Below, piece by piece: positions 14,470 to 23,459 of a DNA stretch of 30,722 nt. Source of the stretch: Negativicutes bacterium (GTDB taxonomy: Bacteria > Bacillota_C > Negativicutes > Sporomusales_B > JARLHX01); the NCBI GenBank assembly GCA_031292015.1, contig JARLHY010000061.1, positions 1 to 30,722 on the forward strand, read 5' to 3'. How positions within the stretch are numbered: position 1 is the stretch's first letter; each line of letters starts with the position of its first letter. Both the position numbers and the translations under genes were made by a program. Under the pieces are notes generated by a model, which saw only the letters and a program-made list of their open reading frames with translations, had not been told where the DNA came from and did no database searches.

Positions 14470-16107
14470 ATGATTAAATTACTGATTGTTGATGATGAAC
14501 AGCTGGAGCGTCAGGCCATAAGGTTTATTGTGGAAAAACACTGTCCCGATATCAGGGTCATCGGGGAAGCCGGTGACGGGGAAAGCGCCGTCGATATCGC
14601 CGAAGTCCAGCGCCCTGACATCATTATTATGGATATCCGGATTCCCGGAATCACCGGTCTTGAAGCAACCAGGCGCATCAACGGCTTTGCGCCGGAATGC
14701 AAAATCGTCATTCTAACCGCCTTCGACGAGTTTAATTATGCCCGTCAGGCCATCACGCTGGGGGCAGCGGAATATCTCCTGAAACCGGTCCGGCCTGCGG
14801 GATTGGCCGAGATCCTTGGCCAGGTGGTCGGACAGATCCGGAAGATCAGGGAAAAAGACCTGGAAGAAAGCCAGCTACGCCAGTACTTGACCGGGGCGAT
14901 GCCTTTCATTCAGATGTCTTTCGCGCATGACTTATTGTCAGGCTGCTTCGAAGATTTGGGGTCCCTGCGTCAGCGGGCCGCTTTTTTGGGACTGAAGACC
15001 GACCCCGGCGTGGTTATCGTGCTCGGGGTCAATCAGATTAATTTACTGGCTACGGAGGAAAGCGAACTAAAAAAACAGGTGATAAGGCAGAAGATTTACG
15101 GCAAAGTGTGCGAGGCGGCGGGGGGCGGCGCTTTGGTAACGCCTTTCGCCAATGACAAGATTATCGTTATTTTGGGAGTGGAGCAGGGTAAAAACGGGTC
15201 GGAAGTCAAGGAAATCGTCCGTCAGACCGCAGAGAACATCCGCAGCTGCCTTTCTGCCGACCTGGAGCAGACGGTTACTGTCGGCGTCGGCTGTTCTCGC
15301 GAGGATGCCCGCGATGTCTACAAATCCTATATGGAGGCGATGCGGGCCTATCAACAAAGTTTTTTCTTCGGCGTTGATCAAATTTTCTTTTTTGACGAAC
15401 TTCCGGTCAACCACATCGGTCCTTTCGCTTATCCCTTCCAGAACGAAAGAGCGGTGCTGGAACAGGTGCGCTGCGGCGACCGCAAGACAGCCAAAGAAAA
15501 GCTTAACCTGCTGCTGGAGGAAATCTCCCATACCAATACTGCGATTGAGACGGTAAAGGCCTGCGCCCTGGAACTGCTGATCGTGCTTTCGCGGGCGGCG
15601 GTGGAAGGGGGCGGCAGCCTGGAAAAGATGACGCTGCAGAATTTCTCCCTGATCAACCGCTTGGTGGATTGCCGGAGTCAGAGTCAGGTTTATCAGCTTT
15701 TGCTGGATTCCCTGGACGGGTTCCTGGACACGATGATCGAGTCCAGGAATACCACCAACGCCCGGGTGGTCAACCGGGCCTGCAGCTTTATTGTCAACAA
15801 CTGCAACCGCAATATCACCCTGGAAGAAGTTGCCCACACCGTTCACCTGAGTCCCTTTTATTTTAGCCGGGTGTTCAAACAGGAAAAGGGCTGCAATTTT
15901 GTTGAATTTCTGACCAAGGCCCGGGTTGAGCGGGCCAAAAAGCTGCTGCGGGACCCGGATTTGAGCGTGGTCCGGATCGCAATAGAGTCCGGCTATCAGG
16001 ATGCCAGCTATTTTTGCAAGGTTTTCCGCCAGGAAGTGGGAGTAACCCCCAACCAGTTTCGCAGCCGCTGCTGCCGGCGATCTCTCCCGGCGGATACTGA
16101 GGTGTAG
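14470..16107 (+). CDS. AraC-type response regulator (REC-HTH) for the pdu operon
   Basis: This 545-residue protein has an N-terminal receiver domain with the acidic pair VDDE (Asp8, Asp9), the phospho-acceptor in IIIMDIRIPG (Asp55) and the lysine in LLKPV. A long middle region (about 130-420) has helical stretches, as in YesN-type regulators. A C-terminal AraC double HTH spans about 440-540 (NITLEEVAHTVHLSPFYFSRVFKQ, then SVVRIAIESGYQDASYFCKVF). The start is the ATG at 14470, eight bases after AAGGAG; an earlier start overlaps the kinase end. It is the partner of the PocR-domain kinase. Its place directly ahead of the shell and diol dehydratase genes makes it their likely activator. Confidence 0.92.
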   Translation: MIKLLIVDDEQLERQAIRFIVEKHCPDIRVIGEAGDGESAVDIAEVQRPDIIIMDIRIPGITGLEATRRINGFAPECKIVILTAFDEFNYARQAITLGAAEYLLKPVRPAGLAEILGQVVGQIRKIREKDLEESQLRQYLTGAMPFIQMSFAHDLLSGCFEDLGSLRQRAAFLGLKTDPGVVIVLGVNQINLLATEESELKKQVIRQKIYGKVCEAAGGGALVTPFANDKIIVILGVEQGKNGSEVKEIVRQTAENIRSCLSADLEQTVTVGVGCSREDARDVYKSYMEAMRAYQQSFFFGVDQIFFFDELPVNHIGPFAYPFQNERAVLEQVRCGDRKTAKEKLNLLLEEISHTNTAIETVKACALELLIVLSRAAVEGGGSLEKMTLQNFSLINRLVDCRSQSQVYQLLLDSLDGFLDTMIESRNTTNARVVNRACSFIVNNCNRNITLEEVAHTVHLSPFYFSRVFKQEKGCNFVEFLTKARVERAKKLLRDPDLSVVRIAIESGYQDASYFCKVFRQEVGVTPNQFRSRCCRRSLPADTEV

Positions 16108-16175
16108 CAAAATAATCGCATAACAAAGCAAGAAATTATCTTGCCATAGGCGAGAATGGCATAAGAGCGAGTTGA

Positions 16176-16208
16176 CAAAAGAGGACCAAGGAATTTGGTC
16201 CTCTTTTG
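16176..16208 (+). terminator. Intrinsic terminator after the response regulator
   Basis: CAAAAGAGGACCAA pairs with TTGGTCCTCTTTTG around a short loop, ending in TTTTG. It separates the regulatory genes from the pdu operon, which therefore needs its own promoter. Confidence 0.85.
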
Positions 16209-16257
16209 CGTTTCCCGGCAAAAGAAAACCGAATAAGCGCAAAAATCTCCAGTCTAT

Positions 16258-16310
16258 TTGTAGGGGCGATTATTGTAGCAATTTTATGTAGCGTTAATAG
16301 ACAAGATTAT
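16258..16310 (+). promoter_or_regulatory. Likely pdu operon control region with TGTAG repeats
   Basis: TGTAG occurs three times, at 16259-16263, 16274-16278 and 16287-16291, at 13-15 base steps, in an AT-rich stretch that stands out from its surroundings. GATTAT (16305-16310) could be a -10 element, with a poor -35 upstream, as is common for AraC-activated promoters. The repeats could be response-regulator sites. The stretch lies between a terminator and the first pdu gene, so a promoter is expected here, but its exact position is uncertain. Confidence 0.4.
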
Positions 16311-16395
16311 GCCGTAACTGGGCAAAACCAACTCCAGGTTAAACCAGGCGGAGCGCCAATTCCTTCATAGAGACAAAGACAAATGAGGGATGGGC

Positions 16396-16737
16396 ATGGC
16401 GGAGGAAAAAGCGAGAGTGGTTCAAGAGTATGTGCCAGGCAAACAGGTAACGCTGGCCCATTTGATCGCCAACCCCAAACAGGAACTGTGCGAAAAACTG
16501 GGCCTCAGCAAAAGCCTGGCGTTGGGCATTCTCACCATTACACCCTGCGAAGCGGCGATCATCGCCGCGGATGTGGCGACTAAGGCGGCGGCGGTGGAGA
16601 TTGGGTTTCTTGACCGGTTTACCGGTTCGCTGGTGATAGCAGGCAGCGTGTCGGCGGTGGAAACGGCCCTGACCCAGGTTGCGGCTCTATTGGCCGAGCA
16701 GTTGGCGTTCACCGGAACCCGGGTGACAAAGACCTAG
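16396..16737 (+). CDS. pduU: PduU/EutS-type microcompartment shell protein
   Basis: This 113-residue protein is a circularly permuted BMC-domain shell protein. It opens with [20 protein letters not shown], the N-terminal beta-barrel strand typical of PduU/EutS. It continues with [39 protein letters not shown], spanning the permuted BMC fold. The start is the ATG at 16396, six bases after GAGGG; the ATG two codons earlier touches that site. It is the first gene of the operon, whereas in Salmonella pduU is near the end. It forms hexamers in the shell. Confidence 0.93.
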   Translation: MAEEKARVVQEYVPGKQVTLAHLIANPKQELCEKLGLSKSLALGILTITPCEAAIIAADVATKAAAVEIGFLDRFTGSLVIAGSVSAVETALTQVAALLAEQLAFTGTRVTKT

Positions 16738-17181
16738 ATGATGAAGATCATGGTCGTCGGTCCGGTCGGCGCAGGCAAGACGTCGCTTATCCACGCGCTG
16801 CAAAAAGTTGATGCTGCTGTGCGCAAAACCCAGACCATCTGTTTTCTCGGCTCCGCTATCGACACTCCCGGCGAATACGCCCAGATTCCGCGGTTTTATT
16901 CCGCTTTGCTGGTAACCTCGATGGAAGCTTCGCTTATTCTCGTGATCAAAGACGCTTCCGATCCCATCCTGACGATGCCTCCGGGGTTTGCCCGCATGTT
17001 TGCCAGGCCGGTTGTCGGAGTGGTCACGAAAACGGATCTGCCGCAAGCTGACTGCAGGAAAGCCGCAGAGCATCTCCGGCAAACAGGCGCAGGGCCGCCG
17101 GTTTTTATGGTCTCCGCGCTGACCGGTGAGGGTATTGAAGAATTGCATGGATTTCTTGTAGAAAGGGGGTGCTATTTATGA
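16738..17181 (+). CDS. pduV: PduV/EutP-type small GTPase-like protein
   Basis: This 147-residue protein has a P-loop GPVGAGKTS (8-16), a switch-like DTPGEY (about 42-47) and VVTKTDLP in place of the usual NKxD motif. This is the EutP/PduV family associated with microcompartment positioning in enteric bacteria. Two ATGs are adjacent (16738 and 16741), right after the pduU stop with no Shine-Dalgarno sequence, so translation is probably coupled. Its stop overlaps the pduA start (ATGA). Confidence 0.9.
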   Translation: MMKIMVVGPVGAGKTSLIHALQKVDAAVRKTQTICFLGSAIDTPGEYAQIPRFYSALLVTSMEASLILVIKDASDPILTMPPGFARMFARPVVGVVTKTDLPQADCRKAAEHLRQTGAGPPVFMVSALTGEGIEELHGFLVERGCYL

Positions 17182-17453
17182 GTGAAGCGTTAGGTTTGGT
17201 AGAAACAAAAGGTCTGGTGGGCGCTATTGAGGCTGCGGACGCGATGGTCAAAGCGGCCAACGTAATCCTGGTAGGGTATGAGAAAATCGGGTCAGGACTG
17301 GTTACTGTCATGGTCCGGGGCGATGTGGGAGCCGTCAAGGCCGCTACCGACACTGGAGCCGCCGCTGCCCAGAAAGTGGGCGAGATTGTTTCGGTCCATG
17401 TCATTCCGCGGCCGCATGCCGATGTGGAAAAAATTCTTCCTAAGCTAAAGTAA
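17178..17453 (+). CDS. pduA: PduA-type hexameric BMC shell protein
   Basis: This 91-residue single BMC-domain protein reads [21 protein letters not shown] and keeps the pore loop [16 protein letters not shown], as in Salmonella PduA, whose pore admits 1,2-propanediol. The start is the ATG at 17178, after AAAGGGGGTG, overlapping the pduV stop. It is nearly identical to the PduJ-like protein at 24029, differing at only a handful of positions. Confidence 0.95.
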   Translation: MSEALGLVETKGLVGAIEAADAMVKAANVILVGYEKIGSGLVTVMVRGDVGAVKAATDTGAAAAQKVGEIVSVHVIPRPHADVEKILPKLK

Positions 17454-17478
17454 CCGAAAAAACCGGAGGTGAAAGTTC

Positions 17479-18270
17479 ATGCAAGAGCAGTTGATAGAGA
17501 AAGTGATGGATGAAATCAAAAAGCGGATCGAAAATCAGGCACCTGCGGCAGCCGCCCCCGAAAAACCCAAGTTTTCCGTCAATCCGGGGGTAACCGAATT
17601 TGTCGGCACCGCCATCGGGGATACTGTCGGCTTGGTTATCGCCAATGTCGATCCTGTTTTACACGACAAGATGAAGCTTGACCCCAAATTCCGGTCGATC
17701 GGCATTCTTGGCGCCAGAACCGGCGCCGGGCCACATATCATGGCCGCCGACGAAGCCGTGAAAGCCACCAACACGGAGATCGTCAGCATCGAACTGGCCC
17801 GGGACACCAAAGGCGGCGCCGGGCACGGCTGCCTGATCATCTTCGGGGCCGAAGAAGTCTCCGATGCCCGCCGGGCCATCGAAGTGGCCCTGAAAGAACT
17901 GAATCGAACTTTTGGCGATGTTTACGCCAATGACGCCGGACATCTGGAACTGCAGTACACCGCCCGGGCCAGCTTCGCCATCAACAAGGCGTTCGGCGCT
18001 CCGGTCGGCAAGGCTTTCGGCCTGGTGGTCGGCGCGCCTGCCGCCATCGGCGTGCTGATGGCCGACACGGCGGTGAAAACCGCCAATGTCGAACTGGTGG
18101 GCTACGCCAGCCCGGCCGGCGGCACCAGCTATTCCAATGAGACTATCATCATGGTTACCGGCGACTCGGGGGCTGTCCGCCAGTCGGTTATCGCCGCCAG
18201 GGAAATCGGCAGAAAAGTACTGGAATCGATGGCCGGTCCGGTGCCTTCGTCGACGACGCCTTATATTTAA
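17479..18270 (+). CDS. pduB: PduB tandem-BMC trimeric shell protein
   Basis: This 263-residue protein (Salmonella PduB is 270) has two BMC domains in tandem. The first has GDTVGLVIANVDP, GARTGAGPHIMAADEAVK and GGAGHGCLIIFG; the second has FGLVVGAPAAIGVLMADTAVK and GGTSYSNETIIMVTGDSGAV. Its first 17 residues (MQEQLIEKVMDEIKKRI) form an amphipathic helix, the part known in Salmonella PduB to link the shell to the enzyme core. A conserved internal start for a short PduB' form is not obvious. The ribosome binding site is CCGGAGGTG. Confidence 0.95.
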   Translation: MQEQLIEKVMDEIKKRIENQAPAAAAPEKPKFSVNPGVTEFVGTAIGDTVGLVIANVDPVLHDKMKLDPKFRSIGILGARTGAGPHIMAADEAVKATNTEIVSIELARDTKGGAGHGCLIIFGAEEVSDARRAIEVALKELNRTFGDVYANDAGHLELQYTARASFAINKAFGAPVGKAFGLVVGAPAAIGVLMADTAVKTANVELVGYASPAGGTSYSNETIIMVTGDSGAVRQSVIAAREIGRKVLESMAGPVPSSTTPYI

Positions 18271-18291
18271 CCGCCAGGGAGGGGAGAAAGC

Positions 18292-19962
18292 ATGAATAAA
18301 TCAAAACGCTTTGAGGCTTTGGCTGCCCGCCCTGTGAATCAGGACGGTTTTGTGGTGGAATGGCCGGAAGTCGGTCTCATCGCGATGGGCAGTCCCAACG
18401 ATCCCGTGCCCACCATCAGGATAGAAAATGGCAAGGTCGTGGAGCTTGACGGGGTGCCGCGGGTAAAATTCGATTTCATTGACCAGTTTATCGCCGACTA
18501 TGCCATTGACATCAAGGCGGCGGAAAAAGCGATGGCCATGTCCGATGTCGAGATCGCCAAAATCCTTGTAGATGTCAACGTGTCCCGGGAAGAGGTCGCG
18601 AAAGTCACCTCCGGGCTGACTCCCGCCAAGATCGTTGCTGTGCTGAACACCATGAATGTTGTGGAAATGATGATGGCGCTGCAAAAAATGCGGGCCCGTA
18701 AAATCCCGTCTAACCAGTGCCATATCACCAATACTCAGGATAACCCTGTTTTGATCGCCGCCGATGCCGCTGAAGCAGCACTGCGGGGCTTCGATGAAAT
18801 GGAAACAACCGTGGGGGTGGTGCGCTATGCGCCTTTCAATGCGCTGGCACTGCAGGTCGGCGGGCAGGTGGGCCGGGGTGGCGTGCTGATCCAGTGCGCA
18901 TTGGAGGAGGCAACCGAATTGCTGCTCGGTATGCGCGGTATTACCGCCTACGCGGAAACCATCTCGGTTTACGGCACCGAAAATGTCTTCGTGGATGGCG
19001 ACGACACCCCCTGGTCGAAAGCGTTTCTCGCTTCGGCCTACGCATCGCGGGGCCTGAAAATGCGGTTTACCTCCGGTACCGGTTCGGAAGTGCAGATGGG
19101 CTACGCCGAAGGCAAGTCGATGCTGTATCTGGAAGTCCGCTGCATCATGGTTACCAAAGGCGCCGGGGTGCAGGGGCTGCAGAACGGCTCGGTGAGCTGC
19201 ATCGGCGTGCCAGCGGCAGTCCCGTCGGGCATCCGGGCCGTGCTGGCGGAAAACCTCTGTACCACCATGCTGGATCTGGAGGTGGCCTCCAGCAACGACC
19301 AGACCTTCACCCATTCCGATATCCGCCGGACAGCCCGGACGCTGATGCAAATGCTGCCAGGCACAGACTTTATCTGTTCAGGCTACGGCGGCATTCCCAA
19401 TTATGACAATATGTTCGCCGGGTCCAACTGGGATGTCGACGACTATGACGACTGGAATATCATCCAGCGCGACCTGATGGTCGACGGCGGCCTGCGCCCT
19501 GTGGCGGAAGAAGCGGCTATCGCCGTGCGCAACAAGGCAGCCCGGGCCCTGCAGGCAGTATTCAAGGAGCTTGGTTTCCCGGCCATCACCGACGCTGAAG
19601 TGGAAGCCGCGACTTACGCCCATGGCAGCAAAGACATGCCACCGCGCAATGTTGTGGAAGACATCAAAGCCGCCCAGGATATGATGAAGCGCGAGATTAC
19701 CGGACTGGATATCGTGAAGGCGCTGGCCAAGAACGGTTTTGAAGACCTGGCTGGCCATGTGCTCAATCTGTTGAAACAGCGGATTTCCGGCGACTATCTC
19801 CATACGTCGGCCATTTTGGACAAGGATTTCAATGTCATCAGCGCAGTCAACAACCGGAATGATTATCGCGGCCCGGGAACGGGCTACCGGCTGAGTCCCG
19901 AGCGCTGGGCGGAAATCAAGAATATCAGCCAGGCCATCAAGCCATCGGACTTTGATCAATAA
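18292..19962 (+). CDS. pduC: B12-dependent diol dehydratase, large subunit
   Basis: This 556-residue protein aligns nearly throughout with PduC (554 residues), with a one-residue offset. Residues that bind substrate and metal in the Klebsiella enzyme are present here as Gln142, His144, Glu171, Glu222, Thr223, Gln297 and Asp336. Ser302 and Gln337, at positions linked to diol versus glycerol preference, match the diol dehydratase type. The enzyme turns 1,2-propanediol into propionaldehyde, or glycerol into 3-hydroxypropionaldehyde, using adenosylcobalamin inside the shell. The ATG at 18292 follows GGGAGGGG. It is followed directly by pduD and pduE. Confidence 0.96.
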   Translation: MNKSKRFEALAARPVNQDGFVVEWPEVGLIAMGSPNDPVPTIRIENGKVVELDGVPRVKFDFIDQFIADYAIDIKAAEKAMAMSDVEIAKILVDVNVSREEVAKVTSGLTPAKIVAVLNTMNVVEMMMALQKMRARKIPSNQCHITNTQDNPVLIAADAAEAALRGFDEMETTVGVVRYAPFNALALQVGGQVGRGGVLIQCALEEATELLLGMRGITAYAETISVYGTENVFVDGDDTPWSKAFLASAYASRGLKMRFTSGTGSEVQMGYAEGKSMLYLEVRCIMVTKGAGVQGLQNGSVSCIGVPAAVPSGIRAVLAENLCTTMLDLEVASSNDQTFTHSDIRRTARTLMQMLPGTDFICSGYGGIPNYDNMFAGSNWDVDDYDDWNIIQRDLMVDGGLRPVAEEAAIAVRNKAARALQAVFKELGFPAITDAEVEAATYAHGSKDMPPRNVVEDIKAAQDMMKREITGLDIVKALAKNGFEDLAGHVLNLLKQRISGDYLHTSAILDKDFNVISAVNNRNDYRGPGTGYRLSPERWAEIKNISQAIKPSDFDQ

Positions 19963-19982
19963 GCCGGAAAGGGGTGTGAAAG

Positions 19983-20621
19983 ATGCAAATCAGCGAACAG
20001 ATGATCCGGGAAATCGTGACTCAGGTGATCCAGGGCATGGAGATCCCGAAACAGGGCAAACCGGCTGTCGGTGGCCGGCCGATGAGCATGGCGGAAAAAG
20101 GCGAAGCCCGCCCCGGCACCAAGGCTGACGAAGTTGTCATTGCTCTGGCGCCGGCTTTCGGCAAATACCAGAATAAAACCATCGTCAATGTTCCCCACAG
20201 CGATGTGTTGCGGGAAATGATCGCCGGGATCGAGGAAGAAGGTTTGCGGGCCCGGGTTGTCAGGGTGCTGCGTTCTTCCGACGTGGCGTTTGCCGCCCAC
20301 GATGCCACCAAACTGAGCGGCTCGGGCATCGCCATCGGCATCCAGTCCCGCGGCACGACGGTCATTCATCAAAAAGACCTGCCGCCGCTGAGCAATCTGG
20401 AGTTATTTCCCCAGTCGCCGCTCTTGGACCTGGAAACTTACCGGGCGATCGGCCGCAACGCCGCAAAATACGCCAAAGGCGAATCGCCGACACCTGTGCC
20501 GACCAAAAACGATCAGATGGCCCGGCCCAAATACCAAGCTAAAGCAGCTGTGCTGCACATCAAGGAAACCGAACACGTCGTGCCCGGCGCCAAGCCGGTA
20601 GAACTCGACGTGCAGTTTTAA
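19983..20621 (+). CDS. pduD: Diol dehydratase, medium subunit
   Basis: This 212-residue protein (Salmonella 224) has the PduD domain with [13 protein letters not shown], the [11 protein letters not shown] segment and [24 protein letters not shown]. Its first 18 residues ([18 protein letters not shown]) form an amphipathic helix followed by a proline/glycine-rich linker, the classical encapsulation peptide that targets the dehydratase to the shell lumen. The ribosome binding site is AAAGGGGTG, and the gene starts 20 bases after pduC. Confidence 0.95.
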   Translation: MQISEQMIREIVTQVIQGMEIPKQGKPAVGGRPMSMAEKGEARPGTKADEVVIALAPAFGKYQNKTIVNVPHSDVLREMIAGIEEEGLRARVVRVLRSSDVAFAAHDATKLSGSGIAIGIQSRGTTVIHQKDLPPLSNLELFPQSPLLDLETYRAIGRNAAKYAKGESPTPVPTKNDQMARPKYQAKAAVLHIKETEHVVPGAKPVELDVQF

Positions 20622-20639
20622 CAGGCGGAGGTGAAAGAC

Positions 20640-21155
20640 ATGGTGCAACAAAAGATGGTGGAAGATATTGTCCGGGAAGTGCTGAAAACCATGTATCAAG
20701 AGCCGAAAGTCGCGGCCGGCGCTGCTACGGCTTCAGCCGGATCCCTGAGTCCGGAACGGGATTATCCGCTGGCCGCCAAACGTCCCGAACTTGTGAAAAC
20801 GCCGACAGGCAAACAATTGGGCGATATTACCCTGGGAAAAGTGCTGAAAGGGGAAATCGGACCGGAAGATGTGCGGATTACGCCGCAAACCTTACGGATG
20901 CAGGCCGAAATCGCCGACGGTGTCGGCCGCAGCCAGTTTGCGCAGAATTTGCGCCGCGCCGCGGAACTGACGGCGATTCCGGACAACCGTATCCTGGAGA
21001 TTTACAACGCCCTTCGCCCTTACCGGTCGACCAAACAGGAACTGCTGGACATCGCGGCAGAGATGGAGACCAAATATAACGCCACAATCAATGCGGCGTT
21101 TGTGCGGGAGGCCGCCGGGGTCTACGAGCGCCGCAATCGTCTCAAAGCGGATTAG
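20640..21155 (+). CDS. pduE: Diol dehydratase, small subunit
   Basis: This 171-residue protein (Salmonella 173) has the conserved segment DYPLAAKRPELVKTPTGK, then ITPQTLRMQAEIADGVGRSQ, and RPYRSTKQELL near the end. The N-terminus, MVQQKMVEDIVREVLKTM, is another encapsulation-type helix followed by an Ala-rich linker. The start is the ATG at 20640, nine bases after GGAGGTG; the GTG three codons upstream overlaps the site. Confidence 0.95.
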   Translation: MVQQKMVEDIVREVLKTMYQEPKVAAGAATASAGSLSPERDYPLAAKRPELVKTPTGKQLGDITLGKVLKGEIGPEDVRITPQTLRMQAEIADGVGRSQFAQNLRRAAELTAIPDNRILEIYNALRPYRSTKQELLDIAAEMETKYNATINAAFVREAAGVYERRNRLKAD

Positions 21156-21167
21156 GGTGGGAGATTC

Positions 21168-22994
21168 ATGACAATAGTTGCAGGTGTCGACATCGGCAAT
21201 TCCACCACGGAAGTCTGTATCGCCAGATACAACGGCAATCAGGCGGTACAGTTCCTGGCCAGTGGCATTACCAAAACTACCGGCATCAAGGGAACGGCTG
21301 CCAATCTGCCGGGTATCGTCCTGGCCCTGGAAGAGGGATTGCATACCGCAGGGCTGAAGCCGGCCGACCTGGATGAAATCAGGCTTAACGAAGCCACGCC
21401 GGTGATCGGCGACCTGGCGATGGAGACCATCACCGAGACCATTATCACCGAGTCCACCATGATCGGGCACAACCCGGCCACTCCGGGGGGAATCGGCCTG
21501 GGGGTAGGGGTGACCACCGCCCTGGAACGGCTTGGCGCCGCCGGGGCTGGACAGCCGGTCATCTGTGTCGTGCCGCAGGGAGTGGACTACGAAGACGCCG
21601 CCCGGGAAATCAACGCCGCCGTGCTGCGGGGAACCGATGTCCAGGGGGCGATTGTCAAACAGGATGACGCCGTACTGATCGACAACCGGCTGGGGCGAAA
21701 GGTGCCGGTGGTGGATGAAGTCACGCTGATCGACAAGGTGCCGCTGGGGATGCTGGCAGCGGTGGAAGTGGCCGAACCCGGCCAGACTGTCAAGACCCTG
21801 TCCAATCCGTACGGAGTAGCCACGGTTTTCGGGCTGTCGGCGGAGGAAACGAAAATGGTTGTTCCTATCGCCCGGGCTCTCATCGGCAACCGTTCGGCGG
21901 TGGTGGTGAGGACGCCCCAGGGGGATGTGAAGGCCCGGACGATTCCGGCAGGAGTGATTTCCGTTTTCGGGGTAAAAGGCAGGGCGGACATCGACGTCGA
22001 CGCCGGAGCAGCCAAGATCATGGAGATCGTGGAACGCGTCCAGCCGGTGGAGGATGTCCGGGGGGAAGCCGGCACGAATGTCGGCGGCATGCTGGAACGG
22101 GTCCGGCAGGTGATGGGCGATCTCACCGGTCAGGCGCTTGGCGAGATGAGAATTCAGGATATATTGAGTGTGGACACTTTTATTCCCCAGAAAGTAAAAG
22201 GAGGCCTTGCGGGAGAATTTGCCCTGGAAAATGCCGTGGCCCTGGCGGCCATGGTGAAGACCAACCGGCTGCCGATGCAGCAGATTGCCGACCAACTCGA
22301 AGTCCGGCTGGGTGTCAGGGTGACCATCGCCGGAGTGGAGGCCAACATGGCAATCCGCGGAGCGCTGACGACACCGGGTACGGCAAAGCCGCTGGCCATT
22401 CTCGATATGGGCGGAGGGTCAACCGACGCCGCCATCATCGCTCGGGACGAGCGAATATTCGCCATCCATCTGGCCGGAGCGGGAGACATGGTCACCATGC
22501 TTATCAACTCCGAACTGGGGCTTAACGACTTTGACCTGTCGGAGGATATCAAAAAATATCCGCTGGCCAAAGTCGAAAGTCTCTACCATGTCAGGCTGGA
22601 AGACGGCACAGTGCGGTTTTTTGACCGGCACTTGCCGCCGGAGGTTTTCGCCCGGGTGGTCATTTTAAAAGACGGCGACATGGTGCCGATTCCCTGCGAT
22701 CATCCTCTGGACAGGATCCGCTATGTCCGGCGGGAGGCCAAAAAACGAGTCTTCGTGACCAATGCGCAGCGAGCCTTGGCCCGGGTGGCGCCCACCGGCA
22801 ACATACGCCACATTGAATTTGTGGTGCTGGTGGGAGGTTCGGCGCTGGATTTCGAGATACCGGACATGGTGACCGACGCGCTGGCGGAGTACGGCATCGT
22901 ATGCGGCCGGGGCAACATCCGGGGCACGGAGGGGCCGCGCAACGCGGTAGCCACCGGTCTGGTGCTGTCCTACGGCAACAGGGAAGAGGCTTGA
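21168..22994 (+). CDS. pduG: Diol dehydratase reactivase, large subunit
   Basis: This 608-residue protein (Salmonella 610) has the actin-like ATPase start VAGVDIGNSTTEV and the second phosphate motif LDMGGGSTDAAI. The family segment MIGHNPATPGGIGLGVG and a C-terminal VGGSALDFEIPDM are also present. With PduH it swaps damaged cobalamin out of inactivated dehydratase at the expense of ATP. The ribosome binding site is GGTGGGAG, 12 bases after pduE. Confidence 0.95.
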   Translation: MTIVAGVDIGNSTTEVCIARYNGNQAVQFLASGITKTTGIKGTAANLPGIVLALEEGLHTAGLKPADLDEIRLNEATPVIGDLAMETITETIITESTMIGHNPATPGGIGLGVGVTTALERLGAAGAGQPVICVVPQGVDYEDAAREINAAVLRGTDVQGAIVKQDDAVLIDNRLGRKVPVVDEVTLIDKVPLGMLAAVEVAEPGQTVKTLSNPYGVATVFGLSAEETKMVVPIARALIGNRSAVVVRTPQGDVKARTIPAGVISVFGVKGRADIDVDAGAAKIMEIVERVQPVEDVRGEAGTNVGGMLERVRQVMGDLTGQALGEMRIQDILSVDTFIPQKVKGGLAGEFALENAVALAAMVKTNRLPMQQIADQLEVRLGVRVTIAGVEANMAIRGALTTPGTAKPLAILDMGGGSTDAAIIARDERIFAIHLAGAGDMVTMLINSELGLNDFDLSEDIKKYPLAKVESLYHVRLEDGTVRFFDRHLPPEVFARVVILKDGDMVPIPCDHPLDRIRYVRREAKKRVFVTNAQRALARVAPTGNIRHIEFVVLVGGSALDFEIPDMVTDALAEYGIVCGRGNIRGTEGPRNAVATGLVLSYGNREEA

Positions 22995-22996
22995 TC

Positions 22997-23455
22997 ATGC
23001 CAAGAGAAACCGCGCCTGTTAAACCATGTATCATGATCTACGTCAGTCCTCATTCCGGCCAGGAAGCCAAACTGCGCGAGGTTCAGGCCGGCATCGAGGA
23101 AGAGGGGATTCCCTGGGACCGGGGCAACGGTGAGGGTGATGCCGCCCTGCTGGCTTACCGGGGGGCCGAGGAGTCGCAGCTTGAGACCGGGATCGGGATC
23201 GCCGCCGCCGGTATGAGTCTGCACTGCCGGAAGCTGCCGCGGGATAAGCCGCTGTTTTCGCTGACAGCAGGCGAAGACCCCGCTGCCTGGCGTCATTTAG
23301 GCTGTAACGCCGCCCGGCTGGTCAAAGGCATCCCGTTTAAGGCTTTGGCCGGGGAAGCGGCGGACAGAGCCGCAAACTCAGCTGATGTCGAGCGGTGGAT
23401 TAGCGATATTGTCCAGAGAGTGCTCCAGGAAAATCGGGAAGACCATGGGAGGTGA
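22997..23455 (+). CDS. pduH: Diol dehydratase reactivase, small subunit
   Basis: This 152-residue protein is the partner of PduG, with the family patterns KPCIMIYVS and EEEGIPW, then [17 protein letters not shown] and [15 protein letters not shown]. It is longer than Salmonella PduH (116). The extra C-terminal part, [18 protein letters not shown], is an amphipathic helix that looks like an encapsulation peptide at the wrong end. The start is the ATG at 22997, three bases after the pduG stop, with GGGAAGAGG upstream. Confidence 0.92.
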   Translation: MPRETAPVKPCIMIYVSPHSGQEAKLREVQAGIEEEGIPWDRGNGEGDAALLAYRGAEESQLETGIGIAAAGMSLHCRKLPRDKPLFSLTAGEDPAAWRHLGCNAARLVKGIPFKALAGEAADRAANSADVERWISDIVQRVLQENREDHGR

Positions 23456-23459
23456 AAAC

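Noticed and set aside
15067..16242. 391-codon minus-strand frame over the response regulator
   Set aside because: It crosses a terminator and the end of a well-supported gene, and its composition is that of a reverse-complement shadow.
18301..19350. 349-codon minus-strand frame over pduC
   Set aside because: It is antisense to a highly conserved enzyme gene and shows no recognisable domain.
20892..22295. 467-codon minus-strand frame over pduE and pduG
   Set aside because: It has the same shadow composition, and pduE and pduG are certain on the other strand.
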